Of a stretch of 64,000 nucleotides of DNA, positions 54,430-64,000 are shown in pieces. The DNA is taken from contig CAVQNU010000027.1 of assembly GCA_963714255.1 (NCBI GenBank), positions 186,001-250,000 of the forward strand, read 5' to 3'. The notes below the pieces were generated by a model that had not been told where the DNA came from, did not search any database, and was given only the letters and a program-made list of their open reading frames with translations. Position 1 is the stretch's first letter; each line of letters opens with the position of its first letter. This DNA is from Rhodovastum sp963714255. Lineage in GTDB: Bacteria; Pseudomonadota; Alphaproteobacteria; Acetobacterales; Acetobacteraceae. Made by a program: the position numbers and the translations under genes.

Positions 54430-54624
54430 TTACGACATCGTATACGGGCGATCGTCTGCAGTATTCTCGGAAGATTTTGATTGAGCGGTCTTAAACATAC
54501 CGGCCGGACCGACAACAGAATGTTCGTTTGGCGTAGCACCCATTCCATAATGGAAGTGGAAGTGCAGGAATGCCAAGGTTAGATCTGCAACCATATTGTC
54601 AGGGCCGCCGCCGATGTCACTCAT
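54430..54624 (-). CDS. Possible small protein, 64 aa
   Basis: MSDIGGGPDNMVADLTLAFL and HFHFHYG lead; the sequence is less GC-rich than its surroundings. GGGGAAG lies 4-9 bases before the ATG at 54624. No family recognised. It is one of the only coding candidates in the 479-bp gap 54366-54844, but the signal is weak and it may not be real. Confidence 0.35.
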   Translation of the reverse strand: MSDIGGGPDNMVADLTLAFLHFHFHYGMGATPNEHSVVGPAGMFKTAQSKSSENTADDRPYTMS

Positions 54625-54749
54625 TAAACTTCCCCTATGTTTCACGGCGCAGGAAGTTTTTTAAGTGATACCAAACGAAGCCCCACGCCATGCGACTTCG
54701 GAATTTTTATGCCGCACCGCAGCATCGACGTCGATAGAAATTATGCTGC

Positions 54750-54766
54750 GGCGCAGCATCGCCGGC
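54750..54766. promoter_or_regulatory. Palindrome ATGCTGC-GGC-GCAGCAT
   Basis: A perfect 7-bp inverted repeat around GGC in the AT-richer gap between the Rrf2 and CoxM-like genes. It has the size and symmetry of an operator and lies near the expected regulatory region, but no binding protein can be assigned. A second inverted repeat (CGAAACC-ATC-GGTTTCG) starts near 54799. Confidence 0.35.
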
Positions 54767-54844
54767 GATGGCTGATATGCAGTGAAACGGCGGCGCGCAC
54801 GAAACCATCGGTTTCGTGGCGCATGACGACGCTGTTGCGCGCCC

Positions 54845-55636
54845 TTAGATCGCCGCCGCCACCGCGCGCCGGGCAATCACCCCGATCAGATGAGCGCGGT
54901 ACTCGGCGCTGGCGTGAATATCGCTGTTCAGACCGTCCGGCGGCGTGAGGATGCCCTCCAGCGCCGCCGGCGACCAGGTGCGCTCCAGCGCCTGCTCGAA
55001 CACCGTGTGGCGGAACACGCCATCCTGCCCCGCTCCGGTGACCGCCACCCGCACCCAATGCCCAAATCTGGCCACGAACACGCCCACCATGGCATAGCGC
55101 GACGCCGGGTTGCGGAACTTCGTATAGGCCGCATGACGCGGGATGGGGAAAGCGACCTCGGTAATGATCTCGTCCGGCTCCAGCGCGGTGGTGAACAATC
55201 CCTGGAAATAATCGTCGGCCGCAATGATGCGCTTGCTGGTGCGGATGGCGGCGTCGGTGGCCAGCGCCGCGGCGGTATAGTCGGCGGTCGGGTCATTGTT
55301 GGCCAGGCTGCCGCCGATCGTGCCGCGGTTGCGCACCTGGCTGTCGCCGATGCCCGCCGCCAGGCAGGCGAGCGCAGGAAACGCCTCCCGCACGTCGCGA
55401 TTGGCCGCCACCGCGGCATGCGTCGTGGTGGCGCCGATCGTGATCCTGTCCGCGGTCACCTTGATGTGCGACAGGCCCAGCCCGGCGAGATCGACCATGA
55501 TCGCCGGCCGGTTCAGCCGCTGTTTCAGCACGGGAATAATGGTCTGTCCGCCGGCCAGCGCCTTGGCGTCCTCGGTGCCCAAGGCATGTACGGCATCCGC
55601 CAGGGTGGAAGGCCGGATATAGGCGAAATCATACAT
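54845..55636 (-). CDS. Molybdo-hydroxylase FAD-binding (medium) subunit, CoxM-like
   Basis: A 263-aa FAD subunit of a xanthine/CO dehydrogenase family enzyme. Typical features are ALAGGQTIIPVLKQRLNRPA for FAD, then IGATTTHAAVAANRDVREAF and GTIGGSLANNDPTADY, the second FAD motif. It passes electrons from the [2Fe-2S] subunit to an acceptor. The small subunit lies 11 bp upstream; a large molybdenum subunit is not encoded in this window, so the substrate (CO, purine, aldehyde, N-heterocycle) cannot be told. Confidence 0.82.
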   Translation of the reverse strand: MYDFAYIRPSTLADAVHALGTEDAKALAGGQTIIPVLKQRLNRPAIMVDLAGLGLSHIKVTADRITIGATTTHAAVAANRDVREAFPALACLAAGIGDSQVRNRGTIGGSLANNDPTADYTAAALATDAAIRTSKRIIAADDYFQGLFTTALEPDEIITEVAFPIPRHAAYTKFRNPASRYAMVGVFVARFGHWVRVAVTGAGQDGVFRHTVFEQALERTWSPAALEGILTPPDGLNSDIHASAEYRAHLIGVIARRAVAAAI

Positions 55637-55647
55637 GGCACGTCCCC

Positions 55648-56145
<498 letters not shown>

Positions 56146-56204
56146 TTTTTTCTCCCGTGGCGCTTCAGGGGGAGTGTTGTCATTGGGGCGGGGTGGGGTC
56201 AAGC

Positions 56205-56340
56205 GAAGGGAAGGAAGGCCAGGGCTCTGCCCTGGACCCGCCAAGGGGCAGTGGCCCCTTGGAACCCATTACTTAAGCATCGGGATCCAGGGGCATCTCG
56301 GCCCTTGGCGGGTCCGGGGCAGAGCCCTGGCCTTCCTTCA
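56205..56340. repeat. GC-rich palindromic repeat, copy 13 (double)
   Basis: Two opposed arms (AAGGCCAGGGCTCTGCCCTGG at left; CAGAGCCCTGGCCTTCCTTC at right) around AACCCATTACTTAAGCATCG. It lies between dppF and the CoxS gene, and its right arm is read as the last codons and stop of dppF. Confidence 0.85.
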
Positions 56341-57308
56341 AGTGGCACGCAGCCACATGCCCAGCCGCCCCCGGCACTGCCCGCAGCACCGGCTCCTCCA
56401 CACGGCACCGGTCAAAAACAAGCGGGCAGCGCGTGTGGAACCGGCAGCCGCACGGCGGATTGATCGGGCTGGGCACATCGCCACGCAGAATGATCCGCTG
56501 GCGCCGCGCCGCCGGGTCCGGCACCGGCACCGCCGACAGCAGCGCGCGCGTATACGGATGCCGCGGCGCCGCAAACAGCGTGCGCCGGTCGGCCAGTTCC
56601 ACGATCCGGCCGAGATACATCACCGCCACGCGATGCGTCAGGTGCTCGACGATGGCCAGGTCATGGCTGATGAACAGCAGCGCCAGCCCAAGCTCGTCCT
56701 GCAGGTCGGCCAGCAGGTTGACGATCTGCGCCTTGACCGAAACATCAAGGGCCGAAACCGCCTCGTCGCAAATGATCAGGTCGGACCCCGGCGCGAGCGC
56801 GCGGGCAATGCAGATGCGCTGGCGCTGGCCGCCCGAGAATTCATGCGGGAAGCGGCGCATGGCATCGCGCGGCAGCCGCACCTTGTCCAATCAGCGCGGC
56901 AACCCGGTCGTCCAGTTCGCGGCCCCGGGCAACGGCGAAATTCACGATCGGCTCGGCGATGATGTCGCGCACGCGCAGGCGGGGGTTGATGCTGGAGAAC
57001 GGGTCCTGAAACACGATCTGGATGCGCCGCCGCAACGGCCGCAACCGGTGCGCCGGCAGATTGTCGATGCGCTGTCCGTCCAGCCGGACCTCGCCCGCGG
57101 TCAGCGGAAACAGCCGCAGGATGGCTTTTCCCACCGTCGACTTGCCGCAGCCGCTCTCGCCCACCAGGGACAGGGTTTCGCCCCTGGCAATGTCGAACGA
57201 AACGCCATCGGCGGCATGGACAATGCCCCGCATCCGGCCGAACAGACCGCCGCTGACGGCAAAATGCTTCGTGAGATCGCTGACCTCGAGCAGCTTCGCC
57301 GCGCTCAT
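56273..57308 (-). CDS. dppF: Peptide ABC transporter ATP-binding protein DppF (one-base frameshift near 56889)
   Basis: Second ATPase of a dipeptide/oligopeptide importer, about 345 aa after bridging. N-terminal part has VGESGCGKSTVGKAILRLFP and QIVFQDPFSSINPRLRVRD; after one extra base near 56889-56890 it continues MDKVRLPRDAMRRFPHEFSG, SGGQRQRICIARALAP and Walker B LIICDEAVSALD. Typical oligopeptide C-terminus CRFHTRCPLVFDRC follows. The last ~19 residues (KEGQGSAPDPPRAEMPLDPD) come from repeat copy 13, which also provides the stop. It overlaps dppD by 4 bp (ATGA). Confidence 0.83.
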
Positions 57309-58307
57309 CCGGCCCGTTCCGCGCAGCCCTCGACGTGGTGGCAGGCGGCGAAATGGGCCGGGCGCTTTTCCGCGACCGACGGCGCCACCACGCGGCACAG
57401 GTCGCTCGCCAGGGCGCAGCGCCCGGCGAAAGCGCAGCCAAGGACCCGCTCGCGCAGGCTGGGCACCTGCCCGGAAATTTCGGTGAGCCTGCTGCGCCCG
57501 CCCTGCGTCAGCGACGGAGCCAAGCCGGGGCACCGCCCCGAGCAGGCCGCGCGTGTAGGGGTGCATGGGACGGGCGAAGATCGCCTCCACAGAGGCTTCC
57601 TCCACGCAGCGTCCGGCATACATCACCACGACCCGCTGCGCCATTTCGGCCACCACGCCGAGATCATGCGTGATCAACAGGATCGCCGATCCCAGCCGTG
57701 CTTTGAGGCCGCGCATAAGGTCGAGAATCTGCGCCTGGATGGTCACGTCCAGCGCGGTGGTGGGCTCGTCGGCGATCAGCAGGCGCGGGTTGCAGGCGAC
57801 CGCCATGGCGATCATGACGCGCTGGCGCATGCCGCCGGACAATTGGTGCGGATATGCGCGCACCTGCCGGTCCGGCGCGGGAAGGCCGACCAGGGTCAGC
57901 ATTTCGACGGCGCGGGCTTCGGCGGCGCGGGCGGAAAGACCCTCATGCAGCCGCAGCGTCTCACCGATCTGCCATCCCACCGTCAGCACCGGGTTCAGGC
58001 TGGTCATCGGCTCCTGGAAGATCATGCTGATCTCCTTGCCGCGGACCCGTCGCATCTCCCGCTCGGACAGGGCAAGCAAGTCGCGGCCGCGGAACAGGAT
58101 GTTGCCGGCGATGCGGCCGGGCGGCTCGGCGATCAGCCGCAGGATGGACATCGACGTGACCGACTTGCCGCAGCCGCTTTCGCCCACCAGCGCCACGGTT
58201 TCGCCGGCGCCGATCCGGAACGACAGCCCGTCGACGGCGCGCACGACGCCATCCGGCGTGCCGAAATGGGTTTGCAGAGTCTCCACCTGCAGCAGCGGCG
58301 CGTCCAC
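57305..58307 (-). CDS. dppD: Peptide ABC transporter ATP-binding protein DppD (one-base frameshift near 57528)
   Basis: First ATPase of the importer, about 334 aa after bridging, starting at GTG 58307 (VDAPLLQVETLQTHFGTPDG). Walker A VGESGCGKSVTSMSILRLI, SMIFQEPMTSLNPVL, signature LSGGMRQRVMIAMAVACNP and Walker B LLIADEPTTALD follow. After HPYTRGLLGAVP the frame breaks; removing one C from a CCCC run (57527-57530) continues as SLTQGGRSRLTEISGQVPSL and CAFAGRCALASDLC, the usual oligopeptide-ATPase tail. It follows dppC by 5 bp. Confidence 0.84.
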
Positions 58308-58312
58308 GGCAC

Positions 58313-59197
58313 TCAGATCTTCTTCGCCATGCGCGGATCGAGCGCGTCGCGCAGCCCGTCGCCCAGCAGGTTCACCGCCAGCACGGTGACCGACAGGAAA
58401 AACGCCGGGAAGAACACGATAAACGGCTTCACCTGCCACAGCGCCCGCCCCTCCGCCATGATATTGCCCCAGGACGGGATGGTCGGCGGCGTGCCGGCGC
58501 CGATGAACGACAGGATGGCCTCGGTGATCATGGCGGCGGCACAGATATAGGTGGCCTGCACAGTGGTCGGCGCCAGCGTGTTGGGCAGGATGTGCCGGAC
58601 GATGAGCCGCGGCGTCCGCGTTCCGCACGCCACTGCCGCCTCGACATAGGCAAGCTCGCGCAGGCTCAGCACCACGCCGCGCACCAGGCGCGACACGCGC
58701 GGCACCTCGGTGATGGTGATGGCAATGATGACGTTCTGCACGCTGCCGCGGGTCAGCGCCATCAGCGCGATCGCCAGCAAAATGGACGGGATCGACATCA
58801 TGCCGTCCATGACCCGCATGATAATGGCATCGATCCAGCGGACAAATCCCGCTGCCAGGCCGATGACCATGCCGGTCAGCGCGGACAGGAAGGCCACCGA
58901 AAAGCCGACGATGAGCGACACCCGCGCGCCGTACAGCACGCGCGAATAGACGTCGCGCCCCAGCATATCGGTGCCGAACCAGTATTGCGCACTGGGCGGA
59001 CGCGTCCGTCGCGCCGGCGCCAGCGCGGTCGGATCGACAGTGCCGAGCCAGGGTGCGAGAACGGCAATGCCCACGATCAGCGCGAGCAGAACGCCGCCCA
59101 CTGCAATGGAAGGATGGCGATAGACGAACATGCCAACAACGCCGCGCAGCTTGCGTGGCGGCAGCACCTCCGGCAGGCCGGGCGCGGCTTCATGCAC
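58313..59197 (-). CDS. dppC: Peptide ABC transporter permease DppC
   Basis: Inner-membrane permease of 294 aa. It starts at GTG 59197 (MHEAAPGLPEVLPPRKLRGV), then helices SIAVGGVLLALIVGIAVLAP and LIVGFSVAFLSALTGMVIGL, the OppC-type sequence FGTDMLGRDVYSRVLYGARV, and the ABC-coupling EAA-like loop (AAVACGTRTPRLIVRHILPN). Six membrane segments are expected. It follows dppB by 24 bp and precedes dppD by 5 bp. Confidence 0.9.
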   Translation of the reverse strand: MHEAAPGLPEVLPPRKLRGVVGMFVYRHPSIAVGGVLLALIVGIAVLAPWLGTVDPTALAPARRTRPPSAQYWFGTDMLGRDVYSRVLYGARVSLIVGFSVAFLSALTGMVIGLAAGFVRWIDAIIMRVMDGMMSIPSILLAIALMALTRGSVQNVIIAITITEVPRVSRLVRGVVLSLRELAYVEAAVACGTRTPRLIVRHILPNTLAPTTVQATYICAAAMITEAILSFIGAGTPPTIPSWGNIMAEGRALWQVKPFIVFFPAFFLSVTVLAVNLLGDGLRDALDPRMAKKI

Positions 59198-59221
59198 GGG
59201 TGCGGGCCGAGGGCGCCATGC

Positions 59222-60163
59222 TCAATAGCGGATCCTCGGATCGAACACGGTATAGAGCAGGTCGACGCCCAGGTTCACCAGCACATAGACGAAGCTGAAC
59301 AGCAGCACGACGCCCTGGATCACCGGGTAGTCGCGCCGCAGAATGGCATCCACCACCAACCGCCCGATGCCGGGAATGGCGAACACGCTCTCGGTCACCA
59401 CCGCCCCGCCGATCAGCCCGGCCACACCCAAGCCGATGACGGTCACGACCGGCACGGCCGCGTTCTTCAGCGCATGCACGAACAGGATGGAGCGCTGACC
59501 GGCACCTTTCGACTTCGCCGTGCGCACGTAATCCTGGCTGAGCACCTCCAGCATGGTCGCCCTGGTGATGCGTGCGATCAGGGCGACGAAGGCGCTGCCC
59601 AGGGTGACCGCGGGCAACAGCAAATGCGACAGCCAGGACCCCAGACCGTCCGCGACCGGCGTGTAGCCCTGGACCGGAAACAGATCGAGCTGCAGGGCAA
59701 ACACATAGGCCAGCACATAGCCCACCACGAACACCGGCACCGAGAACCCGGCCACCGCCAGCAGCATCACCAGCCGGTCGATCCAGGTGCCGTGGCGGGA
59801 TGCCGCGAGCACCCCCAGGGGCACCGCCACGGCGACGGACAGCAGCAGCGTGAGCACCATCAGCGACAGCGTCGGCTCGATGCGCTGGGCGATCATGTGG
59901 CTGACCGGCAGGCTGGTGAAGATCGAGGTGCCGAGGTCACCGTTCAGCACGTCCCAGACCCAGGCGCCGAAACGGACAAGGAACGGCCGATCCAGCCCCA
60001 GCGAGGCGCGGATGCGGGCCACGTCGTCCGGGCTCGCCTGGTCGCCGGCGATGATCGCCGCGGGATCGCCGGGGGCGATATACAGCAGGCTGAACACGAA
60101 CAGCGCCACCACCGCCATGACGGGAATGGTGGCCAGGACCCGCCGCGCGGCGTAAGCGAGCAT
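59222..60163 (-). CDS. dppB: Peptide ABC transporter permease DppB
   Basis: A 313-aa permease with the DppB/OppB features RRVLATIPVMAVVALFVFSL, IAPGDPAAIIAGDQAS, GLDRPFLVRFGAWV, and the coupling loop DYVRTAKSKGAGQRSILFVH. The last helix region ends in LLYTVFDPRIRY, a family hallmark. It follows the binding protein with 57 bp between and is translated before dppC. With DppA, C, D and F it should form a complete importer for di- or oligopeptides. Confidence 0.9.
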   Translation of the reverse strand: MLAYAARRVLATIPVMAVVALFVFSLLYIAPGDPAAIIAGDQASPDDVARIRASLGLDRPFLVRFGAWVWDVLNGDLGTSIFTSLPVSHMIAQRIEPTLSLMVLTLLLSVAVAVPLGVLAASRHGTWIDRLVMLLAVAGFSVPVFVVGYVLAYVFALQLDLFPVQGYTPVADGLGSWLSHLLLPAVTLGSAFVALIARITRATMLEVLSQDYVRTAKSKGAGQRSILFVHALKNAAVPVVTVIGLGVAGLIGGAVVTESVFAIPGIGRLVVDAILRRDYPVIQGVVLLFSFVYVLVNLGVDLLYTVFDPRIRY

Positions 60164-60220
60164 TATTCTCGTCCCTTGCGCTCTGCACCCAACGGACGGC
60201 GCCGCGACCGCAGCGCGCGG

Positions 60221-61795
60221 TCAGGATTTCTGCACGCCCCAGAACACCGGGAACGGCGCCTTCACCACGCCGGAGACACTGCTGCGCCACGCCTGGTACA
60301 TCTGAAAGAACCCGGTCGGTGCGTACGTGACATTCTCGAACGAGGCGCGATTGATGGCTGCCATCGCCTTCTTCTCCGCCGGCAGATCGGTGGCGACATA
60401 CCAGTCGGAGATGCGCGCCTCCACTTCCGGAGAGTTCGGCCAGCCGAACCATGCCTTGTCGCCGCCGGCATCGAGTGCCGTGTAAGGCGCCGGGTTCACG
60501 CAGTCGGCGCCGGCGTGCCAGGTGTGAAAAATATTCCACCCCCCCTTGGCCGGCGGGTCCTTCTTGGTCCGCCGCGCGCCCACCGTGCCCCAGTCGGTCG
60601 CCACATAGTCCACCTCGAAGCCCAGTTTGGTCAGCAGGTCCTGCGTGACCTCGCCTTCCGCCTTGGTAATCGGCACGTCGGTGGCGACGATCAGCGTCAC
60701 TTTCGCGCCGAGCTGCCCGGCCTCGGCCAGCAGCTTCTTCGCCCCGGCGATGTCGCGCGGCCCTTTCAGGATGTCGCCGCCCTCCTCGGTATAGACCGGC
60801 GTGCCGGGGGTGAAGAAACTCGGCAGCGGGCGCCACAGATCGGGGTTATCGCCCACCACGGCCTGCATGTAATCCTGCTGCGACAGCCCCATCAGCAGCG
60901 CCCGGCGCACCCGCACATCGTTGAACGGCGGCTGCAGATGGTTCATGCGCAGGCTGCCGATATTGCCGAGCGGGTCGGCGATATCCACCGCGATGCTGCG
61001 GTTGCGCTTGAGCAACGGCACCAGATCGGGCAGCGGCGTCTCCCACCAGTCGACCTCGCCGTTCTGCAACGCCGACCCGGCGGTCGCCGCATCCATCACC
61101 ACCCATTCGATGCGGTCGAACATGATGCGCTTGCCGCCGGCGAGCCACTCGCCCGCTTCCGGCCGCACCGGATACTCGGCGAATTTCTCGAACACCGCTT
61201 TCACGCCGGGCACCCATTCGCCCCGGTTGAACTTCATCGGGCCCGAGCCGACGAACTCACTGATCACCTGGAACGGATCGGTTTTGGCGATGCGCTCGGG
61301 CATGATCAGCGCCACCGGCGCGTTGCTCTTGCCGATCGCGAACAGCAGCTTGGGGAACGGCCGGTTCAGGCGGAAGCGGAAGCTCCGGTCGTCCGGCGCT
61401 TCCAACGCGTCGAGCCTGGCGGCGATCTGCTGGCCCATGGTGTCGCGCACCATCCAGCGCTTCAGGCTGGCGATCACGTCGCGGCTGAGCACCGGCGCGC
61501 CGTCATGGAACTTCAGGCCAGGACGCAGCCGGAAGGTCCAGGTTTTGAACGCGGCGTCGACCTCGTGGCCCTCGCACATCTGCGGCTGCGGCACGAGGTT
61601 GGCATCGACGCCGTACAGCGTGTCCCACACCAGCAGGGCGGCATTGCGCACCACGTACTGGGTGCCGGCCACCGCGTCCATGCTGGACAGGTTGGCCTGC
61701 GGCACGAAACGCAGCACCTTGCCGCCCTGGGCGGCGGCAAGGCTGGGCGCGGCCAGGACGCCCGCGGCGGCCTGCAAGACCTGACGACGCTTCAT
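60221..61795 (-). CDS. dppA: Peptide ABC transporter substrate-binding protein DppA
   Basis: Periplasmic binding protein of about 524 aa, first gene of the ABC operon. The start MKRRQVLQAAAGVLAAPSLA at ATG 61795 is a signal peptide, with a Tat-like RR. The SBP family 5 signature follows: FRLRPGLKFHDGAPVLSRDV and DVRVRRALLMGLSQQDYMQA. A second Met 7 codons upstream (61816) is less likely. The ligand may be di/oligopeptides or other opine-like compounds, which cannot be told from sequence. Confidence 0.87.
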   Translation of the reverse strand: MKRRQVLQAAAGVLAAPSLAAAQGGKVLRFVPQANLSSMDAVAGTQYVVRNAALLVWDTLYGVDANLVPQPQMCEGHEVDAAFKTWTFRLRPGLKFHDGAPVLSRDVIASLKRWMVRDTMGQQIAARLDALEAPDDRSFRFRLNRPFPKLLFAIGKSNAPVALIMPERIAKTDPFQVISEFVGSGPMKFNRGEWVPGVKAVFEKFAEYPVRPEAGEWLAGGKRIMFDRIEWVVMDAATAGSALQNGEVDWWETPLPDLVPLLKRNRSIAVDIADPLGNIGSLRMNHLQPPFNDVRVRRALLMGLSQQDYMQAVVGDNPDLWRPLPSFFTPGTPVYTEEGGDILKGPRDIAGAKKLLAEAGQLGAKVTLIVATDVPITKAEGEVTQDLLTKLGFEVDYVATDWGTVGARRTKKDPPAKGGWNIFHTWHAGADCVNPAPYTALDAGGDKAWFGWPNSPEVEARISDWYVATDLPAEKKAMAAINRASFENVTYAPTGFFQMYQAWRSSVSGVVKAPFPVFWGVQKS

Positions 61796-61879
61796 GCCTT
61801 GGTCACCCCGTTGCATCGCCCCTGCTGTCGCGGGGCGTGATGTTCATCTTGCAGCGCCTGCGCCGCCGCGCGCAAGGCG

Positions 61880-62062
61880 TTGGGGCGTTGGGTGAAGGAA
61901 TGCCAGGGCTTTGCCCTGGACCCGCCAAGGACCGAGAGGCCCCTGGACCCCGCTACTTATGCAGTTCTCATGAGAACTGTCTAAAAGTAATGGGTTCCAA
62001 GGGCCTCTCGGCCCTTGGCGGGTCCAGGGCAGAGCCCTGGCCTTCCTTCATCCAACGCCCCA
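61880..62062. repeat. GC-rich palindromic repeat, complete double copy (copy 14)
   Basis: About 180 bp forming a long inverted repeat between dppA and gltD. Its outer ends (GGGGCGTTGGGTGAAGGAA at left; TTCCTTCATCCAACGCCCC at right) are near-perfect complements. A central GCAGTTCTCATGAGAACTG palindrome replaces the GCAGTTGTC... core of copy 2. Confidence 0.88.
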
Positions 62063-62064
62063 CC

Positions 62065-63517
<1,453 letters not shown>

Positions 63518-63535
63518 GCGTGCGCTCCTGTTCTC

Positions 63536-64000
63536 TCACTCGGCCGCGGTCGCGCGGGCCAGACGCTCGGCGCGCAGATCGAGCAGCGCGCGGCGGTAAT
63601 CGAGCGGCGTGACCTTGACGAAATGCCGCAGTGCCGCGTCCCAGTTCTCCAGCAGCGCGCGGGCGCGGACGCTGCCGGTGAACAGCGCGTGCCGTTCCAC
63701 CAGAATGCGCAGCCGCTCGGCATCGAAACGCAGCGGATCGCCCATGCCGCTGTCTTCCACCGAGACGGAGCGCTGCCGCGGCCGTTCCGGGTCGGTCGCG
63801 GCGGCGGGGTCATGCGGAGCAATGCGCTCCAGTTCCACGTCGGCCGGGTTGCACAGTTCGGAGAACCGGTCGGACGGATCGTAGACATAGGCGATGCCGC
63901 CCGACATGCCGGCGGCGAAGTTGCGGCCGGTTTCGCCCAGCACCGCCACCACGCCGCCGGTCATGTATTCGCAGCCGTGGTCGCCGGTCCCCTCGACCAC
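63536..64000 (-). CDS. gltB: Glutamate synthase large subunit GltB, C-terminal end (partial)
   Basis: The last ~154 codons of the large subunit. GDHGCEYMTGGVVAVLGETG and GRNFAAGMSGGIAYVYDPSD match the C-terminal beta-helix (GXGXG) domain of GltB, and the C-terminal helix tail has HALFTGSVRARALLENWDAA. The gene continues past 64000; the GTG at the edge is not a real start. With GltD it makes glutamate from glutamine and 2-oxoglutarate, the main ammonium-assimilation route. Confidence 0.92.
   Translation of the reverse strand: MVEGTGDHGCEYMTGGVVAVLGETGRNFAAGMSGGIAYVYDPSDRFSELCNPADVELERIAPHDPAAATDPERPRQRSVSVEDSGMGDPLRFDAERLRILVERHALFTGSVRARALLENWDAALRHFVKVTPLDYRRALLDLRAERLARATAAE

Noticed and set aside
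58592..61840. Long plus-strand open frame (1082 codons) opposite the dpp genes
   Set aside because: It is the antisense shadow of dppA-dppC. The product is His/Gln/Arg-rich with no domain, which is typical of a mirror frame in very GC-rich DNA.

Overview
The window is 64 kb of very GC-rich, densely packed bacterial chromosome. Gene content and order point to an alphaproteobacterium, and my best guess is the Rhodospirillales/Acetobacteraceae. The supporting signs are a lepB-rnc-era-recO-parC chain, a DUF3126 protein, a Bpt-type aminoacyltransferase, a DUF2783/hydroxylase pair, and a high-copy GC-rich palindromic repeat that separates many genes. This placement is inference from protein style, not from a search. 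I saw no rRNA, tRNA, phage, insertion sequence or CRISPR array.

Layout. 1-4.6 kb (minus): parC (runs off the left edge), recO, era, rnc and lepB, mostly overlapping. 5.0-10 kb (plus): efp, an inositol-phosphatase-like gene, then a three-gene envelope unit (Pro-rich OmpA-like, MotA/ExbB-like channel, coiled-coil MotB/OmpA-like). 10-18 kb: a membrane hybrid histidine kinase, a lipoprotein, an SDR, an unrecognised 366-aa protein, a DUF188 protein and an HtrA-like protein that has lost its catalytic triad. 18-26 kb: an aromatic-ring-type FAD hydroxylase with DUF2783 partner and divergent MarR gene, another SDR, a penicillin-acylase-type hydrolase, an RDD protein and Bpt.

26.3-34 kb is the most distinctive part. 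An FNR/FixK-like box precedes five co-directional genes: an NfnA/PyrK-like FAD-[2Fe-2S] subunit, an NfnB/GltD-like flavoprotein, the two subunits of a 2-oxoacid:ferredoxin oxidoreductase (KorA, KorB), and a ~734-residue protein I do not recognise that ends in a single-cluster ferredoxin domain. Together they look like a low-oxygen module linking 2-oxoacid oxidation, ferredoxin and NAD(P)H.

34-38.3 kb: methyltransferase, polyprenyl-phosphate-type glycosyltransferase, small EamA/SMR transporter, sugar aminotransferase and epimerase (surface-sugar genes). 38.5-45 kb: a small protein, a K+ channel, a Zur-type zinc ABC importer (permease, ATPase and an overlapping 35-aa membrane peptide), DUF445, a luciferase-like monooxygenase and small membrane proteins. 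45-54 kb: NfeD and stomatin, an SDR, cyclopropane-fatty-acid synthase, a stand-alone fusA, DUF3126, a second hybrid kinase and an NsrR-like regulator. 54.8-61.8 kb: molybdo-hydroxylase FAD and [2Fe-2S] subunits without a large subunit, and a dipeptide/oligopeptide ABC operon. 62-64 kb: gltD and the 3' end of gltB.

Two window-wide features matter for any reader. First, ten genes that are otherwise intact, including gltD, carry a single one-base frameshift, often in or beside a short homopolymer. This looks more like residual sequencing error than decay, so the features below give the gene across the break. Second, about fourteen copies of a palindromic GC-rich element occupy gaps, and in places they supply start-proximal sequence or the C-terminal codons and stop of neighbouring genes.
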